Of a DNA stretch of 64,000 nt, positions 7,833-16,531 are shown piece by piece. A program made the translations under genes and the position numbers. Within the stretch, counting starts at the first letter, position 1; the number at the start of each line of letters is the position of its first letter. Under the pieces are notes generated by a model. The model was given only the letters and a program-made list of their open reading frames with translations, was not told the DNA's origin and ran no database searches. Location of the stretch: NCBI RefSeq assembly GCF_042649685.1, contig NZ_JBHRZT010000073.1, forward strand, positions 310,001 to 374,000, given 5' to 3'. The stretch is from Bacillus_BA songklensis (GTDB lineage: Bacteria > Bacillota > Bacilli > Bacillales > Bacillaceae_H).

Positions 7833-7949
7833 TTCAGAACGATTAATAGCGGATTGATTATCACGGGCCTTGATGTGGGTCAACCAATCATCACGGGCTT
7901 AATCATGATCTTAGCGGTTGCGTTTGGAAAGAAAGCCATCAAAAGCTAG
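7833..7949 (+). pseudogene. Relic of an ABC sugar transporter permease (RbsC-type C-terminus)
   Basis: The frame ending at the stop 7947-7949 encodes INSGLIITGLDVGQPIITG, then LIMILAVAFGKKAIKS. This hydrophobic tail looks like the last transmembrane helix of RbsC-type sugar permeases. An in-frame TGA at 7830-7832 and no start codon upstream mark it as a fragment. Together with the binding-protein relic at 6330-6509 it indicates a lost ABC importer within the cluster. Family call from pattern only. Confidence 0.55.
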
Positions 7950-7981
7950 AAAAAATATCATTTGTTGAGGGGGAGAAAAAA

Positions 7982-9160
7982 ATGGAAAAAGTAAAGGTTG
8001 GAATCATTGGTACGGGTTTTATCGGGCCTACTCACATTGAAGCCATCAGAAGGCTTGGATTTGTCGAAGTGGTTGGGTTGGCAGAGAATAGCCAAGAGGC
8101 GGCTGAAAAAAAAGCCGCTGAACTCGGGATTCCGAAAGCTTACGGCGATTACCGCGACATGCTGCAAGACAGCGAAATCCAGGTAGTTCATAATTGTACT
8201 CCGAATCACCTTCATTTTGGGATTAATAAAGAGATTATTTTAGCGGGCAAGCATGTGTTATCGGAGAAGCCGTTAGCCATGTCCAGTCAGGAATCAGCGG
8301 AATTGTTGGCGCTTGCTAAAGAGCATAAGGTCGTACATGGTGTGAACTTTAACTATCGGCAATTTCCTGTTGTTAGACAGTTGGCAGCGATGATCAAAAA
8401 CGGGGAGATAGGAAAGGTTAACTTAGTACACGGCAGCTATCTGCAGGATTGGCTGTTATATGAGACTGATTTTAACTGGCGTTTAGCTCCTGAAGTGGGT
8501 GGAAAATCACGGGCAGTAGCGGACATTGGATCCCACTGGTGTGACACCGTTCAAAATGTAACCGGCAAACGAATTGTCGAAGTGTTCGCTGATTTGGCAA
8601 CCGTGATACCGGTAAGGAAAAAATCTACATCGAATGTAGCTACTTTTGGGGCACAGCAGGCACAGGAAGAAACATATGAAGATGTTCCAATCCATACAGA
8701 AGACTATGCATCCGTTCTTGTGCGCTTTGAAGACGGGTCAAGAGGCGTATTTACGGTTTCCCAGGTCAGTGCCGGACGGAAAAACAGACTGAGCTTTGAA
8801 ATCAACGGCAGTCAAAAATCAGCCTACTGGAACCAGGAAGAGCCCGAGAAATTATGGATCGGGCATCGAGACAGACCAAACGAAGTTCTTCAGGCGGATC
8901 CTGCTTTATTTTTACCGGAAGCACGCTCAGCCATTCATCACCCTGGAGGCCATAATGAAGGCTGGCCGGATGCGTTAAAAAACGGGATGTTAAATTTCTA
9001 TACATTCATTCGGGAAGGCAAGGATCCATTAAATGACGAGAAGAACTTTGCGACATTTGAAGATGGACATGTATCGATGTGCATTACCGATGCCATTTTA
9101 GAAAGTCATGAACAGCAAAAATGGGTGAAAGTCCAAGTAGAACAGGAGGTCCACTCATGA
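7982..9160 (+). CDS. Gfo/Idh/MocA dehydrogenase, probable 3-keto-sugar reductase (LgdC-like)
   Basis: Second Gfo/Idh/MocA oxidoreductase of the cluster, 392 residues. The N-terminal nucleotide-binding loop is GIIGTGFIGPTH, the catalytic lysine lies in LSEKPLAM, and AVADIGSHWCD holds the D-x-G-x-H catalytic motif. QDWLLYETDFNWRL parallels the QDWSADPNSPLSWR segment of the first dehydrogenase, so they are paralogues. In the levoglucosan route the second dehydrogenase would reduce 3-keto-glucose to glucose; this is inferred. RBS GAGGGGGAG before ATG 7982. Its stop overlaps the next start (ATGA at 9157-9160), so translation is coupled. Confidence 0.7.
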   Translation: MEKVKVGIIGTGFIGPTHIEAIRRLGFVEVVGLAENSQEAAEKKAAELGIPKAYGDYRDMLQDSEIQVVHNCTPNHLHFGINKEIILAGKHVLSEKPLAMSSQESAELLALAKEHKVVHGVNFNYRQFPVVRQLAAMIKNGEIGKVNLVHGSYLQDWLLYETDFNWRLAPEVGGKSRAVADIGSHWCDTVQNVTGKRIVEVFADLATVIPVRKKSTSNVATFGAQQAQEETYEDVPIHTEDYASVLVRFEDGSRGVFTVSQVSAGRKNRLSFEINGSQKSAYWNQEEPEKLWIGHRDRPNEVLQADPALFLPEARSAIHHPGGHNEGWPDALKNGMLNFYTFIREGKDPLNDEKNFATFEDGHVSMCITDAILESHEQQKWVKVQVEQEVHS

Positions 9161-10128
9161 AACTAGGTGTATTTACCGTTCTTTATCAAAACCTGCCCTT
9201 TGAGGAAATGCTGGACAAGCTGTCCGAAATCGGGGTAGAGGCCGTTGAATTGGGGACGGGCAATTATCCGGGGAACAGCCATTGTAATCCGGATGAGCTA
9301 TTAAGCAATCCGGAAAAGGTAAAATCTTTTCAGCGGGCGCTTGAAAGCAGGGGGATCGTGATCAGCGGGTTAAGCTTCCATGGAAACCCTCTCCATCCTA
9401 ATAAAACATTCGCGGCTGAATCCCATGACGTGTGGAGAAAAACGGTGATGTTAGCGGAGCGTCTTGAGGTCCCTGTTGTGAACGGATTTTCAGGATGCCC
9501 GGGCGATCACCCAAATGCGAAGTTTCCAAACTGGGTCACCTGTTCCTGGCCGCCGGAATACTCAGAGGTGCTCGATTGGCAGTGGAACGAAGTGGTGATT
9601 CCTTATTGGAAAGAGGAAGCCAAGTTTGCGGAATCTCACGGCATCCATCAAATTGCCTTTGAAATGCATCCGGGTTTTGTGGTGTACAATCCGGAAACAC
9701 TGCTGAAATTACGGGAACATGCAGGACCAGCCATTGGAGCGAATTTCGATCCAAGCCATCTTGTGTGGCAGGGAATCAATCCTGCTGAAGCGATTAAAAA
9801 GCTTGGGAAAGAAAAGGCGATCTTCCATGTTCATGCGAAAGACATTTATTTGGATCAAGCCAATATCGATGTAAATGGTGTACTGGACACAAAGCATTAT
9901 AGTGATATTTTGAATCGTTCCTGGACATTCCGGTCAGTGGGATACGGCCAGAGTGAAAAGGCATGGAAAGATATTTTAAGCGCTCTCAGTGCGGTTGGCT
10001 ATGATCATGTCGTTTCGATCGAGCATGAAGACATGTTAGCATCCATTGATGAAGGATTAGGCAAGGCTGTTTCTTTATTAAAAGGAATCATGTTTAAAGA
10101 ACAACCAACAGAAATGTGGTGGGCATAA
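9157..10128 (+). CDS. Sugar phosphate isomerase/epimerase-family protein (LgdB2-like candidate)
   Basis: TIM-barrel protein, 323 residues from ATG 9157, related only distantly to the protein at 5510. Metal-ligand segments are visible: AFEMHPGF, NFDPSHLVW, FHVHAKD and VSIEHED. The larger size and the CSWPPEYSEVLDWQW insertion are typical of the longer branch of this family. The RBS CAGGAGGT and the 4-base overlap with the preceding gene decide the start. In the proposed pathway it would hydrate or eliminate on the 3-keto-sugar intermediate; substrate is inferred from cluster context. Confidence 0.68.
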   Translation: MKLGVFTVLYQNLPFEEMLDKLSEIGVEAVELGTGNYPGNSHCNPDELLSNPEKVKSFQRALESRGIVISGLSFHGNPLHPNKTFAAESHDVWRKTVMLAERLEVPVVNGFSGCPGDHPNAKFPNWVTCSWPPEYSEVLDWQWNEVVIPYWKEEAKFAESHGIHQIAFEMHPGFVVYNPETLLKLREHAGPAIGANFDPSHLVWQGINPAEAIKKLGKEKAIFHVHAKDIYLDQANIDVNGVLDTKHYSDILNRSWTFRSVGYGQSEKAWKDILSALSAVGYDHVVSIEHEDMLASIDEGLGKAVSLLKGIMFKEQPTEMWWA

Positions 10129-10231
10129 GCGCGTATCGTTCATGGTTTCCATACAAGTATTTGACATCAGCCGTTCGAGGCCGTCCCCATCATGATGAGC
10201 CTTACCTATAAGCATGATTAGACGCCATAAG

Positions 10232-10390
10232 TATAAAGGAAACTTCCATCAGTAGGGGGTTTTCCTTCATCCCCCACTGATGGTTAGTTGACTTATCGGG
10301 CTTTTACGGGCAGTTATCCCCCGCTTAAACTTCTCCGATTTCGCTAGGTTTTGAAGTGGGGGTCTTACTGCCCGTTAATGCGGGATAAAA
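10232..10390 (+). repeat. Dispersed hairpin element R1, copy 1
   Basis: Begins TATAAAGGAAACTTCCATC and ends CCCGTTAATGCGGGATAAAA. A left hairpin (CCATCAGTAGGGGG with CCCCCACTGATGG) is followed by TTAGTTGA. A long-range stem follows: TTATC..TTACGGGCAGT..CCCCC pairs with GGGGG..ACTGCCCGTTAA..GATAA. Other copies lie at 37511-37722 and 43672-43857, in the same orientation. This copy separates the isomerase gene from the MFS gene inside the catabolic cluster. No reading frame is present. I do not recognise a named family. Confidence 0.75.
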
Positions 10391-10411
10391 CACAATGTTG
10401 AGGTGAATAAA

Positions 10412-11692
10412 ATGAACGCGATTACAAGAAAGGAACGAAATATCGCGGGATTGCCGGTCGCCGTAATTTGGGGCTATGTCGCCACGCTCATCTTTATGGC
10501 GGGTGACGGTCTCGAGCACGCATGGTTGTCTCCGTATCTTATCGAAAAGGGATTGACTGTTCAACAATCTGCCACTCTTTTTGCCGTATATGGAGCCGTG
10601 TTGGCGATCGCATCTTACTTTTCTGGTGTACTCACCGAAATGTGGGGACCAAGGAAAGTAATGATTATAGGACTGGTTACTTGGTTAATTGGTCAGGTTC
10701 TATTTATTGAATATGGTTTAAAGCTAAACAGTTACGCTATCATGTTACCAACTTATGGAATTAGGGGATTGGGTTATCCTTTATTTTGCTATTCCTTCTT
10801 AGTGTGGGTTACTTATCGCAGTCCTGATCGCATTTTGGCTACAGCTGTAGGTCTGTTCTGGGCAGCTTGGAGCGGCGGGCTTTATGTTGTGGGCAGTTAT
10901 TTTCCAGCCTACATGTTACCAAAGATTGGATATATCGGCTTGTTGTGGAGTGCAGTAGCCTGGGTATTGATTGGTGGTATTATTGGCCTTATCGTGGTGA
11001 AAGACGATATAAGAAAAGAGCAAAAGGGAAATGCGAAGGAAAAGCTAAAAAGCTTATTGAGTGGATTTACCATTTGTATCGAACAGCCGAAAGTTGCGAT
11101 AGGCGGAATAGTCCGGATTATCAATTCGACAGGTATTGGTTCATTGCCTATCTTTTTCCCGATGTACTTGTCTTCTAAATATGGATTCACCACTGAACAG
11201 TTTCTGCAGATGTGGGGCACCATGTGGTTTGCAAATATCGTATTTAACCTTATCATTCCTTACATTAGTGATAGATGGTTGGGCTGGCGCAAAACGATTA
11301 TGTGGATTGGCAGCTTTGGCATGGGTGTCATGTTACTGGTTATGCTTTACACGCCGCAAGTTTTTGGCAGCAGTTTCTTGGCCTTGAATATTGTGGGTAT
11401 TATCATGGGAATTGTTCTTTGTGGTTTTGTTCCACTTTCAGCCCTGGTCGCATCGTTGGCACCTGAGAAAAAAGGATCTGCAATGGCCATTGTAAGTTTT
11501 GGTGCCGGAATGTCCTACTTTATCGCACCGGCTATCGTTGGAGCATTCATCGGCAGTATCGGTGTTCATGGGGTCATGTGGATATTCGCTGGCTTGTATT
11601 TTCTTGGTGCGTTTTTGATGAAATTTATGAAATTGCCGAATGAAGGAAAACAAAATGAAAGCGGTCATCTTTCTGAGAAACAAGCAGGTTAA
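10412..11692 (+). CDS. MFS transporter, polyol-permease type (RbtT/DalT/CsbX-like)
   Basis: Twelve-helix major facilitator protein, 427 residues. The N-terminal block PVAVIWGYVATLIFMAGDGLE resembles RbtT/DalT ribitol and arabinitol permeases and B. subtilis CsbX. GPRKVMIIG is the loop 2-3 signature, and YRSPDRILATAVGLFWAAWS lies in the middle of the N-half. The start ATG 10412 has RBS GAGGTG 6 bases upstream. It is separated from the enzymes by an R1 element and is the only intact transporter of the cluster, which has lost an ABC importer. Substrate is inferred to be the cluster's sugar. Confidence 0.8.
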   Translation: MNAITRKERNIAGLPVAVIWGYVATLIFMAGDGLEHAWLSPYLIEKGLTVQQSATLFAVYGAVLAIASYFSGVLTEMWGPRKVMIIGLVTWLIGQVLFIEYGLKLNSYAIMLPTYGIRGLGYPLFCYSFLVWVTYRSPDRILATAVGLFWAAWSGGLYVVGSYFPAYMLPKIGYIGLLWSAVAWVLIGGIIGLIVVKDDIRKEQKGNAKEKLKSLLSGFTICIEQPKVAIGGIVRIINSTGIGSLPIFFPMYLSSKYGFTTEQFLQMWGTMWFANIVFNLIIPYISDRWLGWRKTIMWIGSFGMGVMLLVMLYTPQVFGSSFLALNIVGIIMGIVLCGFVPLSALVASLAPEKKGSAMAIVSFGAGMSYFIAPAIVGAFIGSIGVHGVMWIFAGLYFLGAFLMKFMKLPNEGKQNESGHLSEKQAG

Positions 11693-12057
11693 AATGAGGA
11701 ATACTCCAATATGGAAGTAGGATTCCATACGAGACAAGCAGAACCTGATTGGTACGCAAGAACTTCAATCGAGTATTTGAGACAGAAATTGAATAAAGAA
11801 GTAATATTGCGGGCCTTGTGGTGTATAAACTACAAGGCCTAAAATATGTATCATAATTCCAAAATAAAAAACGCAAGGGAGAATCAAGCGAATGCGGAGT
11901 CAAAAAGAGGTATTACTGCATTCATATAAGGGTCCATTTTGCAGGGGATGACTCGAAAGGGGTAATTTTTCCTCTTTTGGGGTCACCCCCTTTTTTAGTT
12001 AATCCAGCTAAAATAAAAACAGACTCGGAATTTAGAGTTTGTTTATTGTATCGTCAA
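11693..12057. other. Intergenic region between the MFS gene and csp
   Basis: An imperfect hairpin GGCCTTGT / ACAAGGCC at about 11813-11840 may end the MFS transcript. A C/G-rich run with GGGGTCACCCCC sits near 11980. At 12015-12050, ACAAACTC and GAGTCTGT followed by T-rich sequence on the minus strand probably terminate csp. A 43-codon frame from ATG 11711 has no convincing ribosome site and I do not call it. Confidence 0.5.
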
Positions 12058-12258
12058 TTATACTTTACGCACGTTTGTCGCTTGCGGTCCACGTTGGCCA
12101 TTTTCGATGTCAAAAGTAACTTCTTGACCTTCATCCAATGATTTGAAACCTTCGCTTTGAATAGCTGAGAAGTGAACAAATACATCCTCTCCACCTTCAC
12201 GCTCGATGAATCCGAAGCCTTTTTCACTGTTAAACCATTTTACTTTACCACGTTCCAT
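12058..12258 (-). CDS. Cold-shock protein, CspA/CspB family
   Basis: 66-residue OB-fold RNA chaperone that binds single-stranded nucleic acid and melts mRNA structure. RNP1 (KGFGFI, residues 13-18) and RNP2 (VFVHF, residues 26-30) are intact, followed by GQEVTFDIENGQRGPQATNV. Reads on the minus strand with RBS AGGAGG a few bases before ATG 12258. It is a lone gene facing the MFS transporter. Several csp paralogues exist in Bacillus, so I do not assign B, C or D. Confidence 0.95.
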   Translation of the reverse strand: MERGKVKWFNSEKGFGFIEREGGEDVFVHFSAIQSEGFKSLDEGQEVTFDIENGQRGPQATNVRKV

Positions 12259-12610
12259 TTTTATTGCCTCCTAGTATGTGAAAAATACACAAAATTACAA
12301 TTTAATTTTGCATATTTATTATATCCAGTTAAAATCTTTTTAAAACTTGAATTGGCCTAGCATCCTCTTGGATCAAAGAAATTCATTAGATAGAGCTGTA
12401 TCCTCAACAAAAATTCAAACTATCATCACGAACATGATATTAAATGTTAGATAATACGACATAGGCGGATTAGAGGGTACCCATTTCATTTTGATATAAG
12501 ATGGACGCTTTATTCACCATGTATCCGGTGATAAATAACTGCTTTTATTTTGTTATTTCCGTTCTATTTCGTTATAGTAAATTTATATACTAAAAGCTGA
12601 GGGAATGAAA
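12259..12610. other. Divergent intergenic region between csp and the DUF445 gene
   Basis: It contains the csp leader on the minus strand and, for the plus strand, an AT-rich promoter zone ending in TTATAGTAAATTTATATAC just before the DUF445 ribosome site. No gene or strong hairpin seen. Confidence 0.4.
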
Positions 12611-13867
12611 ATGTCAAAACAAGGAACAAAATCAAAATACTTAGCCAGTTTTTCTCTTGGAATAATGGGAACCGGTTTTCTCGCAACCATTCCTTTTCAA
12701 GAATCTGTTTTTTTGAGGCTGCTGCATGGAGGATTTGAAGCGGGGGTAGTAGGTGGTTTGGCTGATTGGTTTGCGGTTACTGCCTTATTTCGGCATCCGC
12801 TCGGTTTACCGATTCCCCATACGGCTCTTTTACCTAAAAATCGTCAACGGATGACAGATGCACTCGTTTCCATGCTTGAAAACGAGTGGCTGACAAAAGA
12901 AAGCATCACGGATAAAATGAAGCAAATGAATTTTACCGAGAAAACCCTTCAAATTTTGGAGAAGGAGCTTCATTCAGATACGGTGAAGAAGGGCATCGTT
13001 TCTATGCTGGATCAAATGATTCGTCATCTTGATATGGAGAAGGCTTCTCCTTTCATTGAAAAGGAAATAAAGAAGTACCTTTATTCCATGAAAACGGAGG
13101 AGGTTCTGCAAGCCGCTGTCAATCAAGCTCTTATTCACGGATATGATGAGAAAGCAGTCGATTATATTCTTGCAGAAGCCGAAAAGTGGGCATCGAAAAA
13201 AGAAACGAGCAATCAGTTGGGCAATTTGGCCTCCCAATTGTTAGATAATATAGAGGGAGACGGCTTTTTGCAGTTTGCCCTTAATTCCGTGAAGAACTTT
13301 ATCAATGAAGAAAAAATCGGCCATATTCTTCAAACATTTATTCTAAAAAATATAAGCAAGCTGCGCCATACAGACAACAAGCATAGACAAGCCTTGCTTT
13401 CACGCATCCGCCAAGAACTGCAAGACATAAAGGAACATGAAGAAAAATTAAAAGCGATAAATGGCTGGAAGGATAAACTTGTCGATGAATGGCAGCCTGC
13501 CGAGCGAATCAGCGGGGTTTTGCGGGAGCTCCAGCAAAGAGCATTAACCTTCATTCAAGATCCACAATTTAGCGACCGGTATGTTTTGCCCTTTTTAAAG
13601 CGTTTAATCGATAAAATCAAAGAAGATCCGGAAAAAATGGATAGCCTTGAAGACTGGGTGCAAAAGCAACTTGTTTCTCTTATTGAGAAGAACCACTCGA
13701 AAATCGGCAAGCTTGTAAGAGAAAACCTTGACAAGCTGGATAACGCTACTCTTATTGATATGGTCGAAAATAATATAGGGAAAGATTTGCAGTGGATTCG
13801 GGTCAATGGGGCCGTTTGCGGCTTTGTCATCGGGCTTCTTTTAGAGGGAGTAAAAGCATTGATTTAA
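12611..13867 (+). CDS. DUF445-family membrane protein
   Basis: 418-residue protein of the DUF445 (YjiN-like) family. The N-terminal hydrophobic segment with LHGGFEAGVVGGLADWFAVTALF and FRHPLGLPIPHTALLP is the family signature. A long charged, mostly helical middle (about 75-385) follows, with a C-terminal membrane helix (VNGAVCGFVIGLLLEGVKAL). ATG 12611 is preferred over 12605 because GAGGGA at 12599-12604 needs spacing. Function is not established in this family. Neighbours (csp, csbA) hint at stress or envelope roles only weakly. Confidence 0.85.
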   Translation: MSKQGTKSKYLASFSLGIMGTGFLATIPFQESVFLRLLHGGFEAGVVGGLADWFAVTALFRHPLGLPIPHTALLPKNRQRMTDALVSMLENEWLTKESITDKMKQMNFTEKTLQILEKELHSDTVKKGIVSMLDQMIRHLDMEKASPFIEKEIKKYLYSMKTEEVLQAAVNQALIHGYDEKAVDYILAEAEKWASKKETSNQLGNLASQLLDNIEGDGFLQFALNSVKNFINEEKIGHILQTFILKNISKLRHTDNKHRQALLSRIRQELQDIKEHEEKLKAINGWKDKLVDEWQPAERISGVLRELQQRALTFIQDPQFSDRYVLPFLKRLIDKIKEDPEKMDSLEDWVQKQLVSLIEKNHSKIGKLVRENLDKLDNATLIDMVENNIGKDLQWIRVNGAVCGFVIGLLLEGVKALI

Positions 13868-13999
13868 GACGGTTCATTCTAGACGCCGTACATTTTAGGG
13901 TGCGAAGGAGCAGAAACGGATCGCTATTTAGAAAGCAGAAGAAGTACGGGGGAAATTTTATTGGTTCCTTAAACACTTAACTGCTTACATGAGTATGTT

Positions 14000-14036
14000 T
14001 AAGATAAGTTGTGCGATTAGTCTTATCTTAATTTTT
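14000..14036 (+). terminator. Terminator before csbA
   Basis: Stem TAAGATAAG (14000-14008) / CTTATCTTA (14022-14030), then ATTTTT. Confidence 0.7.
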
Positions 14037-14073
14037 CCAGTTGGACGTTCAGAGGACGAAAGGAGGGATGTGG

Positions 14074-14307
14074 ATGGTTGTAAAAATTATATCGGGAATC
14101 ATTGTGCCATTTTTGCTTATCATCTTCTTTACGAGAGTAACCTACAGCGTTGTGGTCGGAACATTGCTGACGGTCGTGTTGTTGGTCCTTTCCGTTTATA
14201 AAGGATATGCCGACTATCCGGTAGTCATCGCTGTCGAAATTGCCTCCGTTATTATCGGGGTCATTTATGCGAGAAAAATGCTGGACGGGCTGAGGGAGAA
14301 AGCATAG
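14074..14307 (+). CDS. csbA: CsbA, small membrane protein of the general stress regulon
   Basis: 77-residue protein with three hydrophobic segments and the family pattern P-FLLIIFFTRVTYS near the N-terminus and IIGVIYARKML near the end. In B. subtilis csbA lies directly upstream of uvrB and is controlled by sigma-B; function is unknown. The start is ATG 14074, six bases after the ribosome site AGGAGGG (14061-14067). I did not find a clear sigma-B promoter (GTTT-n-GGGTAT) upstream. Confidence 0.82.
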   Translation: MVVKIISGIIVPFLLIIFFTRVTYSVVVGTLLTVVLLVLSVYKGYADYPVVIAVEIASVIIGVIYARKMLDGLREKA

Positions 14308-14355
14308 ACAAGGAATATGATGTCTCATTTTAATGGAAGGATAAATCCTTTATTT

Positions 14356-14457
14356 TACCATTCTCTATCCCTTTGCTTAAAGGGGACATCAGGAGATGTT
14401 TCCTTTAAGCCCATATAAAAATATCCTCCATAAAAACGGAGGATATTTTTATATGGG
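14356..14457 (+). terminator. Two tandem hairpins between csbA and uvrB
   Basis: First hairpin about 14376-14411: GCTTAAAGGGGACATC pairs with GATGTTTCCTTTAAGC (16 bp with G-U pairs). Second: arms 14410-14429 and 14438-14457 form a perfect 20-bp stem around an 8-base loop; it works as a terminator in either direction thanks to its internal A and T tracts. The 3' end of the first overlaps the start of the second by about two bases, so the two could be alternative or stacked. Confidence 0.7.
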
Positions 14458-14541
14458 AATATCAGTTCGTATTTTTGGAGTTTTCCTATCCAACTGTGCT
14501 ACAATGAGATTATATTTTTTTGTGTGATTGGAGGCTTTTGC

Positions 14542-16521
14542 GTGAAAGACCAATTTGAATTAGTGTCTGCCTATTCACCGCAAGGAGATCAGCCAAAAGC
14601 GATTGAAACGCTTGTTGAAGGAATTAATCAAGGAAAAAAACATCAAGTGCTGCTTGGCGCGACAGGGACGGGTAAAACGTTTACCGTTTCCAACGTGATC
14701 AAAGAAGTGAACAAGCCGACACTTGTGATTGCCCATAATAAAACATTAGCAGGACAGTTATACAGCGAGTTCAAAGAATTCTTCCCGAATAACGCGGTCG
14801 AATACTTTGTCAGCTATTATGATTATTATCAACCGGAAGCTTATGTACCGCAGACCGATACGTTTATCGAAAAAGATGCGAGTATAAATGACGAAATCGA
14901 TAAACTTCGCCACTCAGCGACGTCTGCCCTGTTCGAACGAAAAGACGTGATTGTGATTGCCAGTGTTTCATGTATATACGGCTTAGGTTCGCCGGAAGAA
15001 TACAAAGAAATGGTTGTGTCGCTTCGTGTCGGTATGGAGAAGGAGCGGAATCAATTGCTGCGCGAGCTCGTGGATGTGCAATATGAGCGCAACGATATTG
15101 ATTTCCAGCGCGGAACGTTTCGTGTGCGCGGAGATGTTGTGGAAATCTTTCCGGCATCACGGGATGAACATTGCATCCGCATCGAGTTTTTCGGTGATGA
15201 AATTGATCGTATCCGTGAAGTGGATGCATTAACAGGAGAAATTTTGGCTGAGCGTGAACATGTCGCCATCTTCCCGGCTTCCCACTTCGTTACGCGTGAG
15301 GATAAAATGCGCATTGCCATTCAAAATATCGAAAAAGAGCTGGAAGAGCGCCTTCACGAGCTGCGTGAGAACGGAAAACTGCTCGAGGCGCAGCGCCTTG
15401 AACAGCGTACGCGCTACGACTTGGAAATGATGCGCGAGATGGGCTTTTGTTCGGGAATCGAAAACTATTCCCGCCATTTGACGCTTCGTCCGCCAGGCTC
15501 AACACCTTACACGCTGCTGGACTTCTTCCCTGAGGATTTTTTGATTGTAATCGATGAGTCCCATGTTACGGTTCCGCAAATTAGGGGAATGTATAATGGA
15601 GACCAGGCTCGTAAACAAGTATTGGTGGATCATGGCTTCCGCCTTCCATCAGCATTGGATAACCGCCCATTGAAATTTGGGGAATTCGAAAAACATATTA
15701 ACCAAATCGTCTATGTATCGGCTACACCAGGGCCGTATGAGTTAGAAAAAGCCCCGGAAGTCGTAGAACAAATCATTCGTCCGACAGGTCTTTTAGATCC
15801 TAATATTGATGTGCGTCCAATTGAAGGACAGATTGATGATTTGATCGGAGAGATCCAAGAGCGAATTAAACGCAATGAACGCGTACTCGTGACAACCCTC
15901 ACGAAGAAAATGTCCGAAGATTTGACGAATTATTTAAAAGAAATCGGAATTAAAGTGAACTATCTTCACTCGGAAGTTAAAACGCTTGAACGTATTGAGA
16001 TCATTCGGGAACTCCGTCTCGGTAAGTATGATGTATTAGTCGGCATCAACTTGTTAAGGGAAGGGCTGGATATCCCCGAAGTGTCGCTTGTGGCGATTTT
16101 AGATGCCGACAAAGAAGGATTTTTGCGCTCAGAGCGTTCGCTCATCCAGACGATTGGACGTGCAGCAAGGAACGCAAACGGCCATGTCATTATGTATGCA
16201 GACCGCATGACAAATTCAATGGAAATTGCGATCAATGAGACAAAACGCCGCCGTGAGATTCAAGAAGCGTACAATAAGAAGCATGGCATCACGCCCCAAA
16301 CCATCCAAAAAGCGGTACATGGTTCAATTCGTGCGACGATTGCGGCGGAGGAGACGGAAACGTATGAAGCAGCACCAGCTGTCGGCAAAATGACGAAAAA
16401 AGAGCGTGAAGAGATGATTGCGAAGCTTGAATTGGAAATGAAGGAAGCAGCGAAAGCATTGAACTTCGAGCGTGCAGCTGAATTGCGCGATTTACTAATA
16501 GAGTTAAAAGCGGAAGGATGA
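14542..16521 (+). CDS. uvrB: Excinuclease ABC subunit B
   Basis: DNA helicase-like damage verification subunit of nucleotide excision repair; works with UvrA (next gene) and UvrC. From GTG 14542 the protein has 659 residues. Walker A GATGTGKT puts Lys45 in place, the damage-probing beta-hairpin YYDYYQPEAYVPQTDT follows near residue 93, helicase motif VI (RSLIQTIGRAARN) lies near 535, and a UVR motif that binds UvrC ends the protein (KALNFERAAELRDLL). GGAGGC at 14530-14535 supports GTG over ATG 14524. No LexA/DinR box with the GAAC-n4-GTTC core was found. Confidence 0.98.
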   Translation: MKDQFELVSAYSPQGDQPKAIETLVEGINQGKKHQVLLGATGTGKTFTVSNVIKEVNKPTLVIAHNKTLAGQLYSEFKEFFPNNAVEYFVSYYDYYQPEAYVPQTDTFIEKDASINDEIDKLRHSATSALFERKDVIVIASVSCIYGLGSPEEYKEMVVSLRVGMEKERNQLLRELVDVQYERNDIDFQRGTFRVRGDVVEIFPASRDEHCIRIEFFGDEIDRIREVDALTGEILAEREHVAIFPASHFVTREDKMRIAIQNIEKELEERLHELRENGKLLEAQRLEQRTRYDLEMMREMGFCSGIENYSRHLTLRPPGSTPYTLLDFFPEDFLIVIDESHVTVPQIRGMYNGDQARKQVLVDHGFRLPSALDNRPLKFGEFEKHINQIVYVSATPGPYELEKAPEVVEQIIRPTGLLDPNIDVRPIEGQIDDLIGEIQERIKRNERVLVTTLTKKMSEDLTNYLKEIGIKVNYLHSEVKTLERIEIIRELRLGKYDVLVGINLLREGLDIPEVSLVAILDADKEGFLRSERSLIQTIGRAARNANGHVIMYADRMTNSMEIAINETKRRREIQEAYNKKHGITPQTIQKAVHGSIRATIAAEETETYEAAPAVGKMTKKEREEMIAKLELEMKEAAKALNFERAAELRDLLIELKAEG

Positions 16522-16531
16522 TCAAAAAAGT

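Noticed and set aside
11711..11842. A 43-codon frame after the MFS gene
   Set aside because: No good ribosome site, ends in a hairpin, and no recognisable family.
14461..14541. LexA/DinR box upstream of uvrB
   Set aside because: GTTCG occurs once but there is no partner CGAAC half at the proper distance.
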